Shown here piece by piece: positions 37,006-46,621 of a stretch of DNA of 64,000 nucleotides. The DNA is taken from assembly GCF_900215725.1 (NCBI RefSeq), contig NZ_LT962470.1, positions 1-64,000 on the forward strand, given 5' to 3'. The notes under the pieces are model-generated. The model worked only from the letters and a program-made list of their open reading frames with translations. It was not told the DNA's origin and ran no database searches. Position 1 is the first letter of the stretch; every line of letters starts with the position of its first letter. This DNA comes from Ezakiella peruensis. GTDB lineage: Bacteria; Bacillota; Clostridia; Tissierellales; Peptoniphilaceae. The translations under genes were made by a program, and so were the position numbers.

Positions 37006-39033
37006 TTAAAAATCTACCTCGTCAAATCTCCTCAAGTTTTGTTTTTCTATAATGTTAATTAACTTGCCTGGGTACTTGGAGTCGGTTGCATAACCTGCAC
37101 GCCTAATTGCCCACGCACCCCTAATTGGGTCGTAAATAACATCTCTAAATATTTGATAGCGTTCTCTCTTTAAAAGTAAATCATTGTGGTCATTCCATGA
37201 TTCATTTAGAGTATTGTAGGCTCTAAAATTATCATCAATCCTGTATTTTACACCGTTGTACTCTTCCCAAGTGTTTGAAAGCACAGATCCATTTGTGGAC
37301 TTGCCCTTGATACCAAAGAGGTTTCTGGAAAGTTTACCTGTGTATTTGTCAACTGGCACATATTGTCCCCAACCGGTTTCCAAGATTCCTTGGGCCATTT
37401 GTATGGAGGCTGCCATATTGTATTTGTTGAAAGTATCCACAGCCATCTTTGAAAAGACATTTATAAATTCGTCTTTTTGAACGACTGGACGTGGGCCAAA
37501 AGTTTTTGCATTGTGAATTTTAACATTAACAGCTTCGCTCTTAACCTTGCCTGCGGCTGTATCAACTTCTGCGTAAACCTTGTACTGGCCATCTTTTTTG
37601 CCAGCAGGATTAAATTCAATTTTGCCCTTTAAAATTCCGTCTACAACGAAATTTTCAGGTCCATAGAATACATATCTCACAGCGGAGTGGTCAATATTGC
37701 TGTCGTATTTTAATTCGATTGGCTCTGAGATTACAGCATTTGGTCCAAGGCCTTGAAGAAGCAATCTGGAGCCAGGAATAATATTCACATTTATCCTATC
37801 AGTTGACATAGTTGTGCCGTCTGGCAAATCAACTTCTGCACGCAGATAATAAGATCCGCCTAGGTCAGCTGCCGGATTAAATATATGGGCCCCGTATGGC
37901 TTTTCTTCCAAGAGGCTTTCCCCTGCACCATTGCCCAGATAATATCTGGTAGATTTTACATCAAAATTTCTGTTTACATTTACATTAAAAGTCCTGTCAA
38001 TCTTTTGACCAGCCTTGATACCAGTTAAGCTAAGTTTTTTAGGTGTGGTCAGATTAAAGGAAATGGAATTTGATAAATAATTGTTGCCAGCCATGTCCAC
38101 AGCATTCATAGTTACCATAACGCTCTTGGACTCTCCACCATTTAGTGTGAGTGCCCATGAAGCATAAGGATCTCTATCGTCATAGGTTGTAGCAACATTT
38201 GTAGCGAGATCAGTCACCGTATATGAAACTGTCTTTGCCACAAAGTTTATGCTAGGAGTGATTTCAACATAGTCGTTGTTGTCGCTGCCTTCTCCTGGCC
38301 CTGTAATTTGAACACGGGGCATAATTTTGGTTTGAACTTTTCTACCCCTGCCTGCAACAATATTTCCGTTGGCATCATAGCTTACAAGGGCTAAGATTTT
38401 AAAAGACGAAGTCTCCCATGGCAAATATTTTACAGTCATATTATTTGAAATGTCGTTAACCAATCCCTTTCTAGTAATGGGATCGATTACAAATAATTTT
38501 GTGGTCTTAATTCTTGGAGCCAAATTTGATCCAGCCTCAGCGGTTAATGTGATCGCATCAGTCACTTGGTCAGTAAGGCCATTAACAGAATACTTATCGG
38601 CTGGGTTTTGACTGCCGTTTTTTATGGTAACTGTATTGGTTTGAAAATCGTAGCCAACAAATAGGTCAAAGGCCTCTGCAACTGCACGGACAGGCACGTA
38701 AGTCCTATCGTTTTTTGCAATAGCCTTAACATCTGAAATAATAAATTCTCCATTTGATTTTTCAATGAGAGAGCTATTTATTCTAAGCTTTACTTTTTTC
38801 TCTCCTTCTGATATGACAACTTCTTTTAAAGCTTCATTATAAGTTACTTCTTTGCCCAAGGCTTCAGAAACAAATCTAATTGGAACCATTACCCTGTCGT
38901 TTACAATTAGGCTTTGACTTTTATCTGATATATCTTGTCCATTAACTAGGATTGTGAGCTTGCGTGCATGAGCGGTGGTGGTCAAAATAATAACTGCAAA
39001 TACAAGCATTAATCCTGAAAAAAATCTCTTCAT
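37006..39033 (-). CDS. Secreted stalk-domain N-acetylglucosaminidase (GH73-like)
   Basis: 675 residues. Signal peptide (1-23, ending AHA). Residues 25-140 are two copper-amine-oxidase N-terminal-like units (RVMVPIRFVSEALGK, RTYVPVRAVAEAFDL). Residues about 145-510 look like three Ig/bacterial-like beta repeats. The C-terminal domain (about 520-675) is a glucosaminidase with the likely catalytic Glu in QGILETGWGQ and YATDSKYPGKL. It cleaves wall glycan between cells. First gene of an eight-gene operon that goes on with tsaC. Confidence 0.88.
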   Translation of the reverse strand: MKRFFSGLMLVFAVIILTTTAHARKLTILVNGQDISDKSQSLIVNDRVMVPIRFVSEALGKEVTYNEALKEVVISEGEKKVKLRINSSLIEKSNGEFIISDVKAIAKNDRTYVPVRAVAEAFDLFVGYDFQTNTVTIKNGSQNPADKYSVNGLTDQVTDAITLTAEAGSNLAPRIKTTKLFVIDPITRKGLVNDISNNMTVKYLPWETSSFKILALVSYDANGNIVAGRGRKVQTKIMPRVQITGPGEGSDNNDYVEITPSINFVAKTVSYTVTDLATNVATTYDDRDPYASWALTLNGGESKSVMVTMNAVDMAGNNYLSNSISFNLTTPKKLSLTGIKAGQKIDRTFNVNVNRNFDVKSTRYYLGNGAGESLLEEKPYGAHIFNPAADLGGSYYLRAEVDLPDGTTMSTDRINVNIIPGSRLLLQGLGPNAVISEPIELKYDSNIDHSAVRYVFYGPENFVVDGILKGKIEFNPAGKKDGQYKVYAEVDTAAGKVKSEAVNVKIHNAKTFGPRPVVQKDEFINVFSKMAVDTFNKYNMAASIQMAQGILETGWGQYVPVDKYTGKLSRNLFGIKGKSTNGSVLSNTWEEYNGVKYRIDDNFRAYNTLNESWNDHNDLLLKRERYQIFRDVIYDPIRGAWAIRRAGYATDSKYPGKLINIIEKQNLRRFDEVDF

Positions 39034-39130
39034 AGTATTCTCCTTTCATGTAAATACATCTCTTTATAGTATATACAAATCAGGCATTTTTTTCAAGTTT
39101 TAATCCATAGAAGGCAATTGATTTTGCAAG

Positions 39131-39156
39131 AAAAAAGAGGAGATAAAAATCTCCCC
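39131..39156 (-). terminator. Terminator of the dnaJ-like/clpB operon
   Basis: An 8-bp stem with one G-U pair (39137-39144 with 39149-39156), then T6 on the minus strand. Confidence 0.8.
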
Positions 39157-39181
39157 TAATCAATTTAAATTTTTTAAAATT

Positions 39182-41755
39182 TTATTGGCTGATGAATTTC
39201 AATTCATCATTTTCTACATCGATTACAACCTTGGTGTTTTCCAAGATGTCACCCTTGATAATGGCTTTAGCAAGTGCGGATTCCAGATTTTGATTCATAA
39301 ATCTCTTGATCGGTCTTGCCCCATAGGCTGGGTCGTAGGCGGATTCGATAATAAAATCTTCACATGCATCGGTGATTTCAAGTGTGATATTCCTATCCTT
39401 TAGGCGTGAATTGATGCTTGCAAGTTCAAGGTCAATAATGGCCTTCATATTGTCTCTTGTAAGAGGCTTAAACATTACAATATCGTCAATTCTGTTTAAA
39501 AACTCTGGCCTAAAGGAAGCTTTTAGAGCCTCGTTCACTTGATCTTGGGCTTCTTTTGAAATTTCTCCATTTTCGTCAATGCCGTCCAGCAAATACCTGG
39601 ACCCAATATTTGAAGTCATAATCAAAATCGTATTGGTAAAGTCAACCACTCGTCCTCGGTTGTCAGTTAGCCTGCCGTCGTCCAGAACTTGCAAGAGCAA
39701 ATTGAAAACATCCGGATGGGCCTTTTCAATTTCATCAAACAAGACGACTGAATAGGGTCTCCTGCGAACAGCCTCTGTGAGTTGGCCGCCTTCTTCGTAG
39801 CCAACATATCCTGGAGGCGCACCGATGAGCCTTGATACTGAAAACTTTTCCATATACTCACTCATATCGATACGGACCATATTCTTTTCATCATCGAAAA
39901 GATATTCGGTTAGGGCCTTTGAAAGTTCCGTCTTACCAACACCAGTTGGTCCCAGGAAGATAAAAGAGCCCACAGGACGATTTTGATTTTGCAGTCCTGC
40001 CCGTGACCTTAAGATTGCATCAACAATTGCATCTACTGCCTTGTCTTGGCCGATAACCCTCTTGTGGAGTTCGTCACCTAAGTTCAAAAGCTTATCCTTG
40101 TCGGTTTGCGAAAGCTTGCTAACAGGTATGCCCGTCCATTCGTTTACAACTTTTGCAATTTCATTTTCAGTGACTTCGACATTGAGCATGAGGTCGCCAG
40201 ATTCTTTCTCATTTAATTCCTTTAACTCTTGTTCAAGTCTTGGGAGTTCACCGTATTTTAACTCTGAAATCTTTTCTAGATTATAATTTCTTTCTTCGCG
40301 TTCGATTTCAGTTTTGACTTGGTCGATCTTGGCCTTAAGCTCTTTGGACTTTTCAATCTCAGCCTTCTCTGCTTCCCACTTGTCTCTTAGGACTTGGTGT
40401 TTTTCCTTGTCGGCCTTCAACTCACCTTCCAAAATTTCAAGACGCTTCTTGCTCTTGTCGTCTGTTTCTTTTTTCAAAGCTTGAGCTTCGATTTCCAATT
40501 GTAAAATTTTTCTTTCCAGCTCATCAATTTCCACTGGGCTCGAATCAATTTGCGTTCTAACCATGGCGCAGGCTTCGTCCATTAGGTCGATTGCCTTGTC
40601 TGGTAAAAACCTGTCCGTAATATAGCGGTTACTCATAGTGGCAGCAGCAATTACAGCTCCATCTGATATTCTAATCCCGTGGTGGACTTCATATTTTTCC
40701 TTGATTCCCCTTAAAATTGAAATCGTATCTTCAACCGTCGGCTCTCCAACGTAAACTTTTTGGAAACGCCTTTCAAGGGCTGGATCTTTTTCTATATATT
40801 GCCTGTACTCATCCAAAGTCGTGGCGCCAATCATGTGGAGCTGACCACGAGCGAGGAGCGGCTTTAACATATTGCCGGCATCCATTGACCCTTCGGTCTT
40901 ACCAGCGCCAACTATAGTGTGAATTTCGTCCACAAACAAAATAATTTGACCGTCTGATTTTTCAACTTCATTTAAAACGGTCTTTAATCTTTCTTCAAAT
41001 TCGCCCCGATACTTGGCCCCTGCAATGAGGGCCCCCATATCGAGCTCATAAATTGTCTTATCCCTCAAACCTGTTGGCACGTCGTTTTTAACAATTCTTT
41101 GGGCAAGCCCTTCGATAATTGCAGTTTTACCTACGCCGGGTTCGCCAATTAAAACAGGATTGTTCTTGGTCCTTCTTGAAAGGATTCTAATTACGTCTCT
41201 AATCTCATCATCACGGCCAATTACAGGATCCATCTTACCGGATTTTGCCTCTTCAACCAGATCTCTGCCAAATCTTTGAAGGGCATCCATGGTTGATTCG
41301 GGATTATCTGTATTTATATTTTGATTTCCTCTAATATCCATAAGCACCTCCAAAATCTTATTTTTATCTACATTATATTTATTTAAAATCTTTTTTATGT
41401 CTGGAGATTTTTCAACCATCGCCAGCAAAATATGTTCCAGGCTCAAATAGGAATCCCTAAAGTCCGACCTGATATTGTCGGCCTGAGCCAGCACATCTGA
41501 CATTTCTTTGGACATGTAGGCGTTTACCTCCGAAGCCTGAGGGATTTTATTGATTTCCGCCTGCACGTCAGCCTCCAAAGCCCTTGTGTCCACATTTAGT
41601 TTATTAAAAATCAAATTTACCACCGAGTCGCCATTTAGCATTGCCAAAAGCAAATTCCAATTTGAAATCTCAGGATTTTTATATTCCTTTTGGTATTCAA
41701 CGGATTTATTGATAGCCTCGATGGTTTTAATAGTCATCTTGTCATTCATATTCAT
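39182..41755 (-). CDS. clpB: Disaggregase ClpB
   Basis: 857-residue Hsp100 chaperone that pulls proteins out of aggregates together with the DnaK system. An N-terminal Clp_N repeat domain, first AAA+ with GEPGVGKT and [10 protein letters not shown], a long coiled-coil middle domain (about 395-515), and second AAA+ with GPTGVGKT and [14 protein letters not shown] at 41755 is chosen, one base after the dnaJ-like stop with GGGTGA before it; a GTG 9 bases upstream is less good. Confidence 0.96.
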   Translation of the reverse strand: MNMNDKMTIKTIEAINKSVEYQKEYKNPEISNWNLLLAMLNGDSVVNLIFNKLNVDTRALEADVQAEINKIPQASEVNAYMSKEMSDVLAQADNIRSDFRDSYLSLEHILLAMVEKSPDIKKILNKYNVDKNKILEVLMDIRGNQNINTDNPESTMDALQRFGRDLVEEAKSGKMDPVIGRDDEIRDVIRILSRRTKNNPVLIGEPGVGKTAIIEGLAQRIVKNDVPTGLRDKTIYELDMGALIAGAKYRGEFEERLKTVLNEVEKSDGQIILFVDEIHTIVGAGKTEGSMDAGNMLKPLLARGQLHMIGATTLDEYRQYIEKDPALERRFQKVYVGEPTVEDTISILRGIKEKYEVHHGIRISDGAVIAAATMSNRYITDRFLPDKAIDLMDEACAMVRTQIDSSPVEIDELERKILQLEIEAQALKKETDDKSKKRLEILEGELKADKEKHQVLRDKWEAEKAEIEKSKELKAKIDQVKTEIEREERNYNLEKISELKYGELPRLEQELKELNEKESGDLMLNVEVTENEIAKVVNEWTGIPVSKLSQTDKDKLLNLGDELHKRVIGQDKAVDAIVDAILRSRAGLQNQNRPVGSFIFLGPTGVGKTELSKALTEYLFDDEKNMVRIDMSEYMEKFSVSRLIGAPPGYVGYEEGGQLTEAVRRRPYSVVLFDEIEKAHPDVFNLLLQVLDDGRLTDNRGRVVDFTNTILIMTSNIGSRYLLDGIDENGEISKEAQDQVNEALKASFRPEFLNRIDDIVMFKPLTRDNMKAIIDLELASINSRLKDRNITLEITDACEDFIIESAYDPAYGARPIKRFMNQNLESALAKAIIKGDILENTKVVIDVENDELKFISQ

Positions 41756-41756
41756 T

Positions 41757-42656
41757 TTATTCACCCAACTTTCTTAACAAATCCTCCTTTTCTTTGGAAA
41801 GATTAGTCGGATTTACAATATTGACAACTGCGTAAAAATCGCCCGTATTTTTCTTTAAATCAACAAAACCCTTGCCTTTGATCTTAATTTTTTTGCCAGT
41901 TTGCATATTAGGCGGAGTCTTTAATTTAATCTTGGTTCCCAAAATATCAATTTCTTTTTCTACGCCAAAGTAAGCTTCCCAAGGATAGAGTTCAATATCC
42001 TTGTAAATATCCAAGCCTTTTAGCTCGTAAGGATAAGGATTTACCTTAACTTTAAATAAAATATCATTGTCTATGCCCCACTTGCTGCCGCGGACACGGA
42101 TTTTTTTGCCATCTGTGATGCCGCGCGGGACCTTTACTTCAATATTTTTAACTTGACCGCCAATATCTAGGCTAAGTCTCTTTGTCGTCCCAGTCATAGC
42201 TTCATAAAGGGTAAGATCCAGGTCCATCTCATAATTTTGTGGACCCCGGCTTGACCTCCTGCCGCCACCAAACAAATCTTCAAAACCAAAGCCAGAGCCA
42301 GAGGACGTGTAAGTCCTTGAGCTGCCGCCTCCGCCAAAGAACATATTAAAGAAATCGCTGAAGTCTGCATTACCAGTTCCACTAAAGCCACTATAACCAT
42401 AAGCATTTGGATCAAAGTTTTGTCCGCCGGTAAAATTATTTGTAGTACCAAAGCGATCGTAAGTCTTGCGCTTCTTTTCGTCGCTTAAAACTTCGTAAGC
42501 CTCGTTAATCTCCTTAAATTTTTGTTCTGCTTCCGCATTGTCCGGATTTAAATCCGGATGATATTTTTTTGCCAGCTTTCTAAAACTGGATTTTATTTCA
42601 TCAGCTGTGGCATTCTTATCCACGCCTAAAATTTTATAATAATCTTTATACTCCAT
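41757..42656 (-). CDS. DnaJ-family co-chaperone without zinc finger (CbpA-like)
   Basis: 299 residues from the ATG at 42656 (AAAGGAAG 7 bases before it; a longer frame runs through the promoter). J-domain with YHPDLN holding the HPD triad, a Gly/Phe-rich stretch (about 75-135), and the C-terminal substrate-binding domain. It lacks the CxxCxGxG zinc repeats, so it is CbpA-type rather than DnaJ. Coupled to clpB and under a CtsR box. Confidence 0.93.
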   Translation of the reverse strand: MEYKDYYKILGVDKNATADEIKSSFRKLAKKYHPDLNPDNAEAEQKFKEINEAYEVLSDEKKRKTYDRFGTTNNFTGGQNFDPNAYGYSGFSGTGNADFSDFFNMFFGGGGSSRTYTSSGSGFGFEDLFGGGRRSSRGPQNYEMDLDLTLYEAMTGTTKRLSLDIGGQVKNIEVKVPRGITDGKKIRVRGSKWGIDNDILFKVKVNPYPYELKGLDIYKDIELYPWEAYFGVEKEIDILGTKIKLKTPPNMQTGKKIKIKGKGFVDLKKNTGDFYAVVNIVNPTNLSKEKEDLLRKLGE

Positions 42657-42677
42657 AAATTCACTTCCTTTTTTGTC

Positions 42678-42694
42678 TTTGACCTTTCTTGACC
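42678..42694 (-). promoter_or_regulatory. CtsR operator of the dnaJ-like/clpB operon
   Basis: On the minus strand two heptads, GGTCAAG and GGTCAAA, are separated by AAA. This matches the CtsR consensus RGTCAAA-NAN-RGTCAAA with one difference. It lies directly downstream of the -10, where a repressor would block initiation. No ctsR gene is in the window. Confidence 0.8.
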
Positions 42695-42701
42695 TACAAT
42701 T

Positions 42702-42731
42702 ATTATACCCAGTCCTCATGCTTTTAAACAA
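42702..42731 (-). promoter_or_regulatory. Promoter of the dnaJ-like/clpB operon
   Basis: Minus-strand TTGTTT (42726-42731) and perfect TATAAT (42702-42707), spacer 18. Confidence 0.65.
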
Positions 42732-42818
42732 TTTATATTTTCTTTTTAAAATTTCTTGCAAACTGTAATTCTTCAAAATTTTTGCCAGAAAAATTCTAAA
42801 ATTAATTTCCTTTCCAAT

Positions 42819-42847
42819 AAAAAAACCTGCAAGAATTTTCCTGCAGG
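42819..42847 (-). terminator. Terminator of the SLH-CAP gene
   Basis: Stem CCTGCA/TGCAGG (42826-42831 with 42842-42847) followed on the minus strand by T7. Confidence 0.75.
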
Positions 42848-42857
42848 CAAATATTTT

Positions 42858-44198
42858 TTAGTCCCAATAACCCCTTCTATCGGAGAATGAGAAGTTTTGC
42901 GTAAAGAAAGTCTGATAGCTACCTGAATTAACATAAGCTGACCCAACTCCCAGGGTCTGATAACTATCATTTAACATATTGTCTCTGTGGCCCTCAGAAT
43001 TAACCCAGCCATTGTAGGCTTCAAAGGCCCCTGCATAACCAGCCGAAATATTTTCTCCGGCCCCATAGGAAACACCCTGAGCCTTAACCCGGTCGCTTGG
43101 ACTTCTGCCATCCAGACTTGTGTGGTTAAAATAATTATTTTCCCCCATGTCCTCGCAGTGGAGGCGAGCAGCTGTTACCAACCTGTCATCCCATTCTAAA
43201 GGAGCCTTGCCATGGTAAACCCTAAAGGCATTTGTAAAATGGTAGATGGCCCTATCTTGGCCAGATAAATCTTGATACTGCTTTTCGTTATTCACCAACA
43301 AGAAATAAGTGTACATGCCATGGACTCTGTCTCCATCATTTTTGTCTTCATAAAAAACGTCAAAGGGAACCACTCCATGGTTGTCATTTGCATCATCGCC
43401 GGCCTTCTTGCCATTGAATTCAAAGCCAGATCCAATAGCCGCCAGGCCAAAAACATAATTGTCCTTTACCAAAAGGGCATAGAAATTTTCGTAATTACTG
43501 GTATTATAAAACCACCAGTCTGTACCCTTCCAAGTTGAAGGTGCCGTTTCATCTGGTCTAGGCAAAAGATTTGTATCCATGCCAATTTCAATTTTTTCAG
43601 AACCAACTTTAATATCTTTATAGGAATCGTATTTAAAAATATTACTAATAACTTGGCACACATCAGCACGACTAGCCATATTTGAGCCATAAATTTTTAA
43701 ATCAGCAAGTCCCATGGCCTGGGCAGTGTGCGAATAACCATTTGGCCAACCACCCATTAGCTTGACCAAGTCATCCTTGCCCATAATCGAAATTGCAATT
43801 TTCAAAATCTCATCGTAAGTAATATTTTGCATAGGGCCAAAATTATCGGAGCCCACACTACCCATTACACTGGCATTAGCAACCCTCATTACATAAGGAT
43901 GAAGCCATGCATCGGCAGGCACGTCCCTAAAATTTAAAATAGCAGTCGTGTCATCATAAGCAAAAGCCTTTGAGATCATGATGGCCACCTCGCCGCGAGT
44001 GATTGAATTATCCGGCTTAAAAGATCCGTCGTCATAGCCATTTATAATGCCGCGATTATATAGATCCATAATAGCGTCCACATTTTTTGTGGTCGAATCC
44101 ACGTCAGTAAAAGCCTTTATGTCTGGGCCAAAGGCAAAAATGCACAGGCCTACAAATGAAAAAACTGCTAGAAATTTAAAAAATGATTTTCTATTCAC
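42858..44198 (-). CDS. Secreted SLH-domain CAP (SCP/PR1) protein
   Basis: 446 residues, GTG start with AAAGGAGG at 5 bases. Signal peptide (about 1-29). SLH repeats follow: the first is clear (FTDVDSTTKNVDAIMDLYNRG), the others weaker, up to about 190; they bind secondary wall polymer. A CAP-associated domain spans about 205-310. The C-terminal CAP domain (about 320-440) has LHCEDMGENNYFNHTS, GENI and GHRDNML with the conserved His/Glu set. Single gene with its own promoter and terminator. Confidence 0.9.
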   Translation of the reverse strand: MNRKSFFKFLAVFSFVGLCIFAFGPDIKAFTDVDSTTKNVDAIMDLYNRGIINGYDDGSFKPDNSITRGEVAIMISKAFAYDDTTAILNFRDVPADAWLHPYVMRVANASVMGSVGSDNFGPMQNITYDEILKIAISIMGKDDLVKLMGGWPNGYSHTAQAMGLADLKIYGSNMASRADVCQVISNIFKYDSYKDIKVGSEKIEIGMDTNLLPRPDETAPSTWKGTDWWFYNTSNYENFYALLVKDNYVFGLAAIGSGFEFNGKKAGDDANDNHGVVPFDVFYEDKNDGDRVHGMYTYFLLVNNEKQYQDLSGQDRAIYHFTNAFRVYHGKAPLEWDDRLVTAARLHCEDMGENNYFNHTSLDGRSPSDRVKAQGVSYGAGENISAGYAGAFEAYNGWVNSEGHRDNMLNDSYQTLGVGSAYVNSGSYQTFFTQNFSFSDRRGYWD

Positions 44199-44228
44199 AA
44201 GAACCTCCTTTAGTTTTATATTAACTTT

Positions 44229-44256
44229 ATTATAGCAGATTGCTATTTTATTTCAA
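44229..44256 (-). promoter_or_regulatory. Promoter of the SLH-CAP gene
   Basis: Minus-strand TTGAAA (44251-44256) and perfect TATAAT (44229-44234), spacer 16. Confidence 0.7.
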
Positions 44257-44280
44257 GAAAAAAGCCCTCTTAAAAGGGCT
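44257..44280 (-). terminator. Terminator of the nitroreductase gene
   Basis: Stem AGCCCT/AGGGCT (44263-44268 with 44275-44280) with T6 on the minus strand. It is immediately next to the -35 of the following promoter. Confidence 0.8.
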
Positions 44281-44284
44281 AATT

Positions 44285-45040
44285 TTAATCTAGTTTTAAA
44301 TCAAATCCTTGGTCCTTGATATATTGGACCATTTTTTGTCTTTTTTCACTTGTGTTTTCAAGTCTGGCCACCACTTGCTTGGAGAAGGAATCCAGCGGCT
44401 TGTCAGCCTGCCTTGTGTCATAATAAGTTTGCATTTCCTTGTCATAATCTGCAATCTCGTCAAGCATATTATCAAATTTATTGTAGCCGTCTTCAAAAAA
44501 TCTTAAATCCATATCCATTCTTGGCTTTAGCATTGGATCTTGGTCAGGATAACCAAAGGCGACGCCTAAGACTGGGAAAGTGTACTCAGGCAAGTCTAAA
44601 ATTTCAATTAGCTTTGGCACGTCATTTAAAATCGATCCCAAATAAACAGCCCCCATATCCATGGATTCAATGGCATTGGTCAAATTTTGTGCAGCCAGGC
44701 AGGCGTCGGTAAAGCCTTGGAAAAATCTCTCCATGTCGCCAGCGTTTGCATAATCTTTGCCAGTTAACTCTTTGGCAATCTGCGCATTCCTATAGCCATC
44801 TACAATAAAAATAAATAATTCAGGTGCAGTCCCCACATAGGCTTGAGTTGTAATATCTGAAATTGCTTTTTTCTTGTCCGCATCCACCACGCGAATTACA
44901 GAGTATGTTTGCATACCCGTGGATGTCGCCGTCCTTTGGATAACTTCCTTAAAAATTTCCAAGTCCGCAGCTGAAACTTTTTTATCCTTCCAAGCCCTGA
45001 TTGTCCTGTGGGCCAATTGTTTTTTAATCATGTCGTTCAT
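44285..45040 (-). CDS. FMN-dependent nitroreductase/NADPH oxidoreductase (NfsA/Frp type)
   Basis: 251 residues. Nitroreductase fold with the N-terminal HRTIRAWKDKKVSA segment contacting FMN and phosphate, ATSTGMQTYSVIRV, and the flavin-binding YLGSILNDVPKLIEIL. Length and motifs fit the NfsA/Frp group. AAGGAGAG is 6 bases before the ATG. Monocistronic. Confidence 0.88.
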   Translation of the reverse strand: MNDMIKKQLAHRTIRAWKDKKVSAADLEIFKEVIQRTATSTGMQTYSVIRVVDADKKKAISDITTQAYVGTAPELFIFIVDGYRNAQIAKELTGKDYANAGDMERFFQGFTDACLAAQNLTNAIESMDMGAVYLGSILNDVPKLIEILDLPEYTFPVLGVAFGYPDQDPMLKPRMDMDLRFFEDGYNKFDNMLDEIADYDKEMQTYYDTRQADKPLDSFSKQVVARLENTSEKRQKMVQYIKDQGFDLKLD

Positions 45041-45100
45041 AATAATCTCTCCTTATCTTTACAAAATAAACTCTCCACTTATTTTAATATTACCCATTAA

Positions 45101-45138
45101 AGGAAAAATAAAAAGCACCTGATTTTTTCAAGTGCTTT
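45101..45138 (-). terminator. Terminator of the 70-residue hypothetical gene
   Basis: Stem AAAGCAC/GTGCTTT (45112-45118 with 45132-45138), followed by a T-rich run on the minus strand. Confidence 0.65.
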
Positions 45139-45153
45139 AGCCGCTTTAATATT

Positions 45154-45366
45154 TTATTTGTTTTTTAAATCTTCTAAATTCTTGTTAATTTCTTTTAGTT
45201 CTCTTATTATGATAAAATTTTGCTCTATCACTGCTTGTAGATAGTTACTCTTCCTCAACTTATACAAGGTTTCAACGTCTTTTTTATCCAAATCTTCCAA
45301 TTTATAGCGGTCAACAAATTCTTGTATTTTTTCTTCCTTTGTTTTTCTCTCTCCAAATAATCCCAT
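45154..45366 (-). CDS. Hypothetical 70-residue protein
   Basis: Starts at the ATG at 45366 after AGGAGGAAGG; a longer frame would cross a -10-like TATAAT. Begins MGLFGERKTKEEK and continues as a charged alpha-helical protein with no membrane segment or cysteine. A heptad-like C-terminus (ELKEINKNLEDLKNK) suggests a coiled coil. Not recognised. Confidence 0.6.
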   Translation of the reverse strand: MGLFGERKTKEEKIQEFVDRYKLEDLDKKDVETLYKLRKSNYLQAVIEQNFIIIRELKEINKNLEDLKNK

Positions 45367-45448
45367 ATAAACCTTCCTCCTACAAACATTATACCCATAA
45401 ATAAAACAAAATTTTTTGTCCGAAATTCTCCTTATGACTCTTTCCAAT

Positions 45449-45519
45449 CGAGCGATGCTAATCGGTTTTGGCTAACATAAAGTTAGCCTCTACGGACCGA
45501 TTAGCATCATTATCGCTCG
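45449..45519. repeat. 71-bp branched palindrome
   Basis: Three nested stems: 8 bp (45449-45456 with 45512-45519), 10 bp (45457-45466 with 45496-45505), and an inner 7-bp hairpin with loop ATAAA (45470-45476 with 45482-45488). Only a 6-base bulge interrupts the outer stems. It lies between two minus-strand genes and is not needed as a terminator for either. Confidence 0.75.
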
Positions 45520-45530
45520 CTCTCTTGCCC

Positions 45531-45560
45531 AATAAAAATCCGTGAGCAAAAACTCACGGA
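45531..45560 (-). terminator. Terminator of the sortase gene
   Basis: 8-bp stem (45539-45546 with 45553-45560) followed by T-rich sequence on the minus strand. Confidence 0.85.
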
Positions 45561-45577
45561 CTTTATAATCTTATTTT

Positions 45578-46246
45578 CTATTCCTTATCAACCAAGTAGG
45601 CCTTGACAAGAAGTCTCTCATAATCGTAAGGATATGGATGGCAAGTCATTAAAACCAGTTTGGTCTTGTCCTCCTCGCGATTAAACTTAGACCAGTCATC
45701 GGGTTTTATAATTTCCTTTTCATAGACCTTGTAAGTTAAAACCTCCTCAGCACTTGTAATTTTAATCTCATCGCCCTCCTCCAACTTATCTATGTGGAGA
45801 AAAGAATCCTCTTCATTATAGCCACCGCGGTGGCCTGCAAGGGCACAAGTCGTCCCAGCTTCACTCACCGGTTTGTCGGTCGTTTCGATTATGCCAACCC
45901 CATCCATCAAATATTTTTCCCTAGTTGACGGATAAATGGGCAAGAGAATATCCAGCTTGTCAATCCTAATAACAGCCAGCGCATCCTCCTTGTCCAAAAG
46001 TTCTGTATCACCTTCGTCAACAATCTCAGTGTCTGTTGGCTCTTCATTGGGCTCGTCTTTATTAAAATCAAGGACATCTGACTTTTTATTTTCACTCATC
46101 TTAGCCTGCATCCGCTCCTCCAAGTCCTTAGCTGCCTTGTTTCTTTGTGACAGCCTATACTTTTGGTAGCCGATAAAAGACATACCTGCAATGATAAATA
46201 TCAGACCTATAATTATATAAAATTTTCCTCTATTGTTTTTCCTCAT
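45578..46246 (-). CDS. Sortase (class C/D-like)
   Basis: 222 residues. N-terminal membrane helix (about 8-26), a charged linker with many Asp/Glu (about 30-85), then the sortase barrel with catalytic His in ALAGHRGG, catalytic Cys in LMTCHPYP and Arg in YERLLV. It lacks the C-terminal helix typical of pilus sortases, so class D or an unclassified type fits best. No LPXTG-type substrate gene is adjacent. Confidence 0.88.
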   Translation of the reverse strand: MRKNNRGKFYIIIGLIFIIAGMSFIGYQKYRLSQRNKAAKDLEERMQAKMSENKKSDVLDFNKDEPNEEPTDTEIVDEGDTELLDKEDALAVIRIDKLDILLPIYPSTREKYLMDGVGIIETTDKPVSEAGTTCALAGHRGGYNEEDSFLHIDKLEEGDEIKITSAEEVLTYKVYEKEIIKPDDWSKFNREEDKTKLVLMTCHPYPYDYERLLVKAYLVDKE

Positions 46247-46330
46247 AAATCTTTTCGCCTTTCAATTCTTTTTATATATTCACTTTTACCCTTATCGAGG
46301 CTTCAATTATCATTAAAAAGACTTTTGCCT

Positions 46331-46361
46331 AATAAAAAAGCGATATGATTTCATACCGCTT
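46331..46361 (-). terminator. Terminator of the ftsE-to-ydbC operon
   Basis: 11-bp stem with one G-U pair (46338-46348 with 46351-46361) and T6 on the minus strand. Confidence 0.78.
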
Positions 46362-46387
46362 GAATTTATATTTTATATTTGTGGGGA

Positions 46388-46621
46388 CTAGTCTAGATCG
46401 CTTTCATCGATTTCGTTTATGAGTCCTTTTAGGGCGAGGAATTCTTCTTTGGATAGGGAGATGCCCTTGCCCATCCTGGAGTGGTCTGGGTTCCAAGTTC
46501 TGATGTCAATTTTGCCTGGGCCTTCGTTCCAAGAAATAATATTGATTTCCTTGGTCCAGCCATTCTTTGCCTCAGCAAAAACTCCAAGTTCATTTAATAC
46601 TTCGTATTTAAATTCTGCCAT
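46388..46621 (-). CDS. YdbC-like PC4/p15 single-strand-binding protein
   Basis: 77 residues. Matches the bacterial PC4-like fold: WTKEINIISWNEGPGKIDIRTW then MGKGISLSKEEFLAL. These small proteins bind single-stranded DNA and are thought to act in transcription. It shares its start base with the end of ctpA and is the last gene of the ftsE operon. Confidence 0.88.
   Translation of the reverse strand: MAEFKYEVLNELGVFAEAKNGWTKEINIISWNEGPGKIDIRTWNPDHSRMGKGISLSKEEFLALKGLINEIDESDLD

Noticed and set aside
41757-42776. Longer DnaJ-like frame starting at 42776
   Set aside because: It runs through the promoter and CtsR box; the J-domain begins directly after the ATG at 42656.
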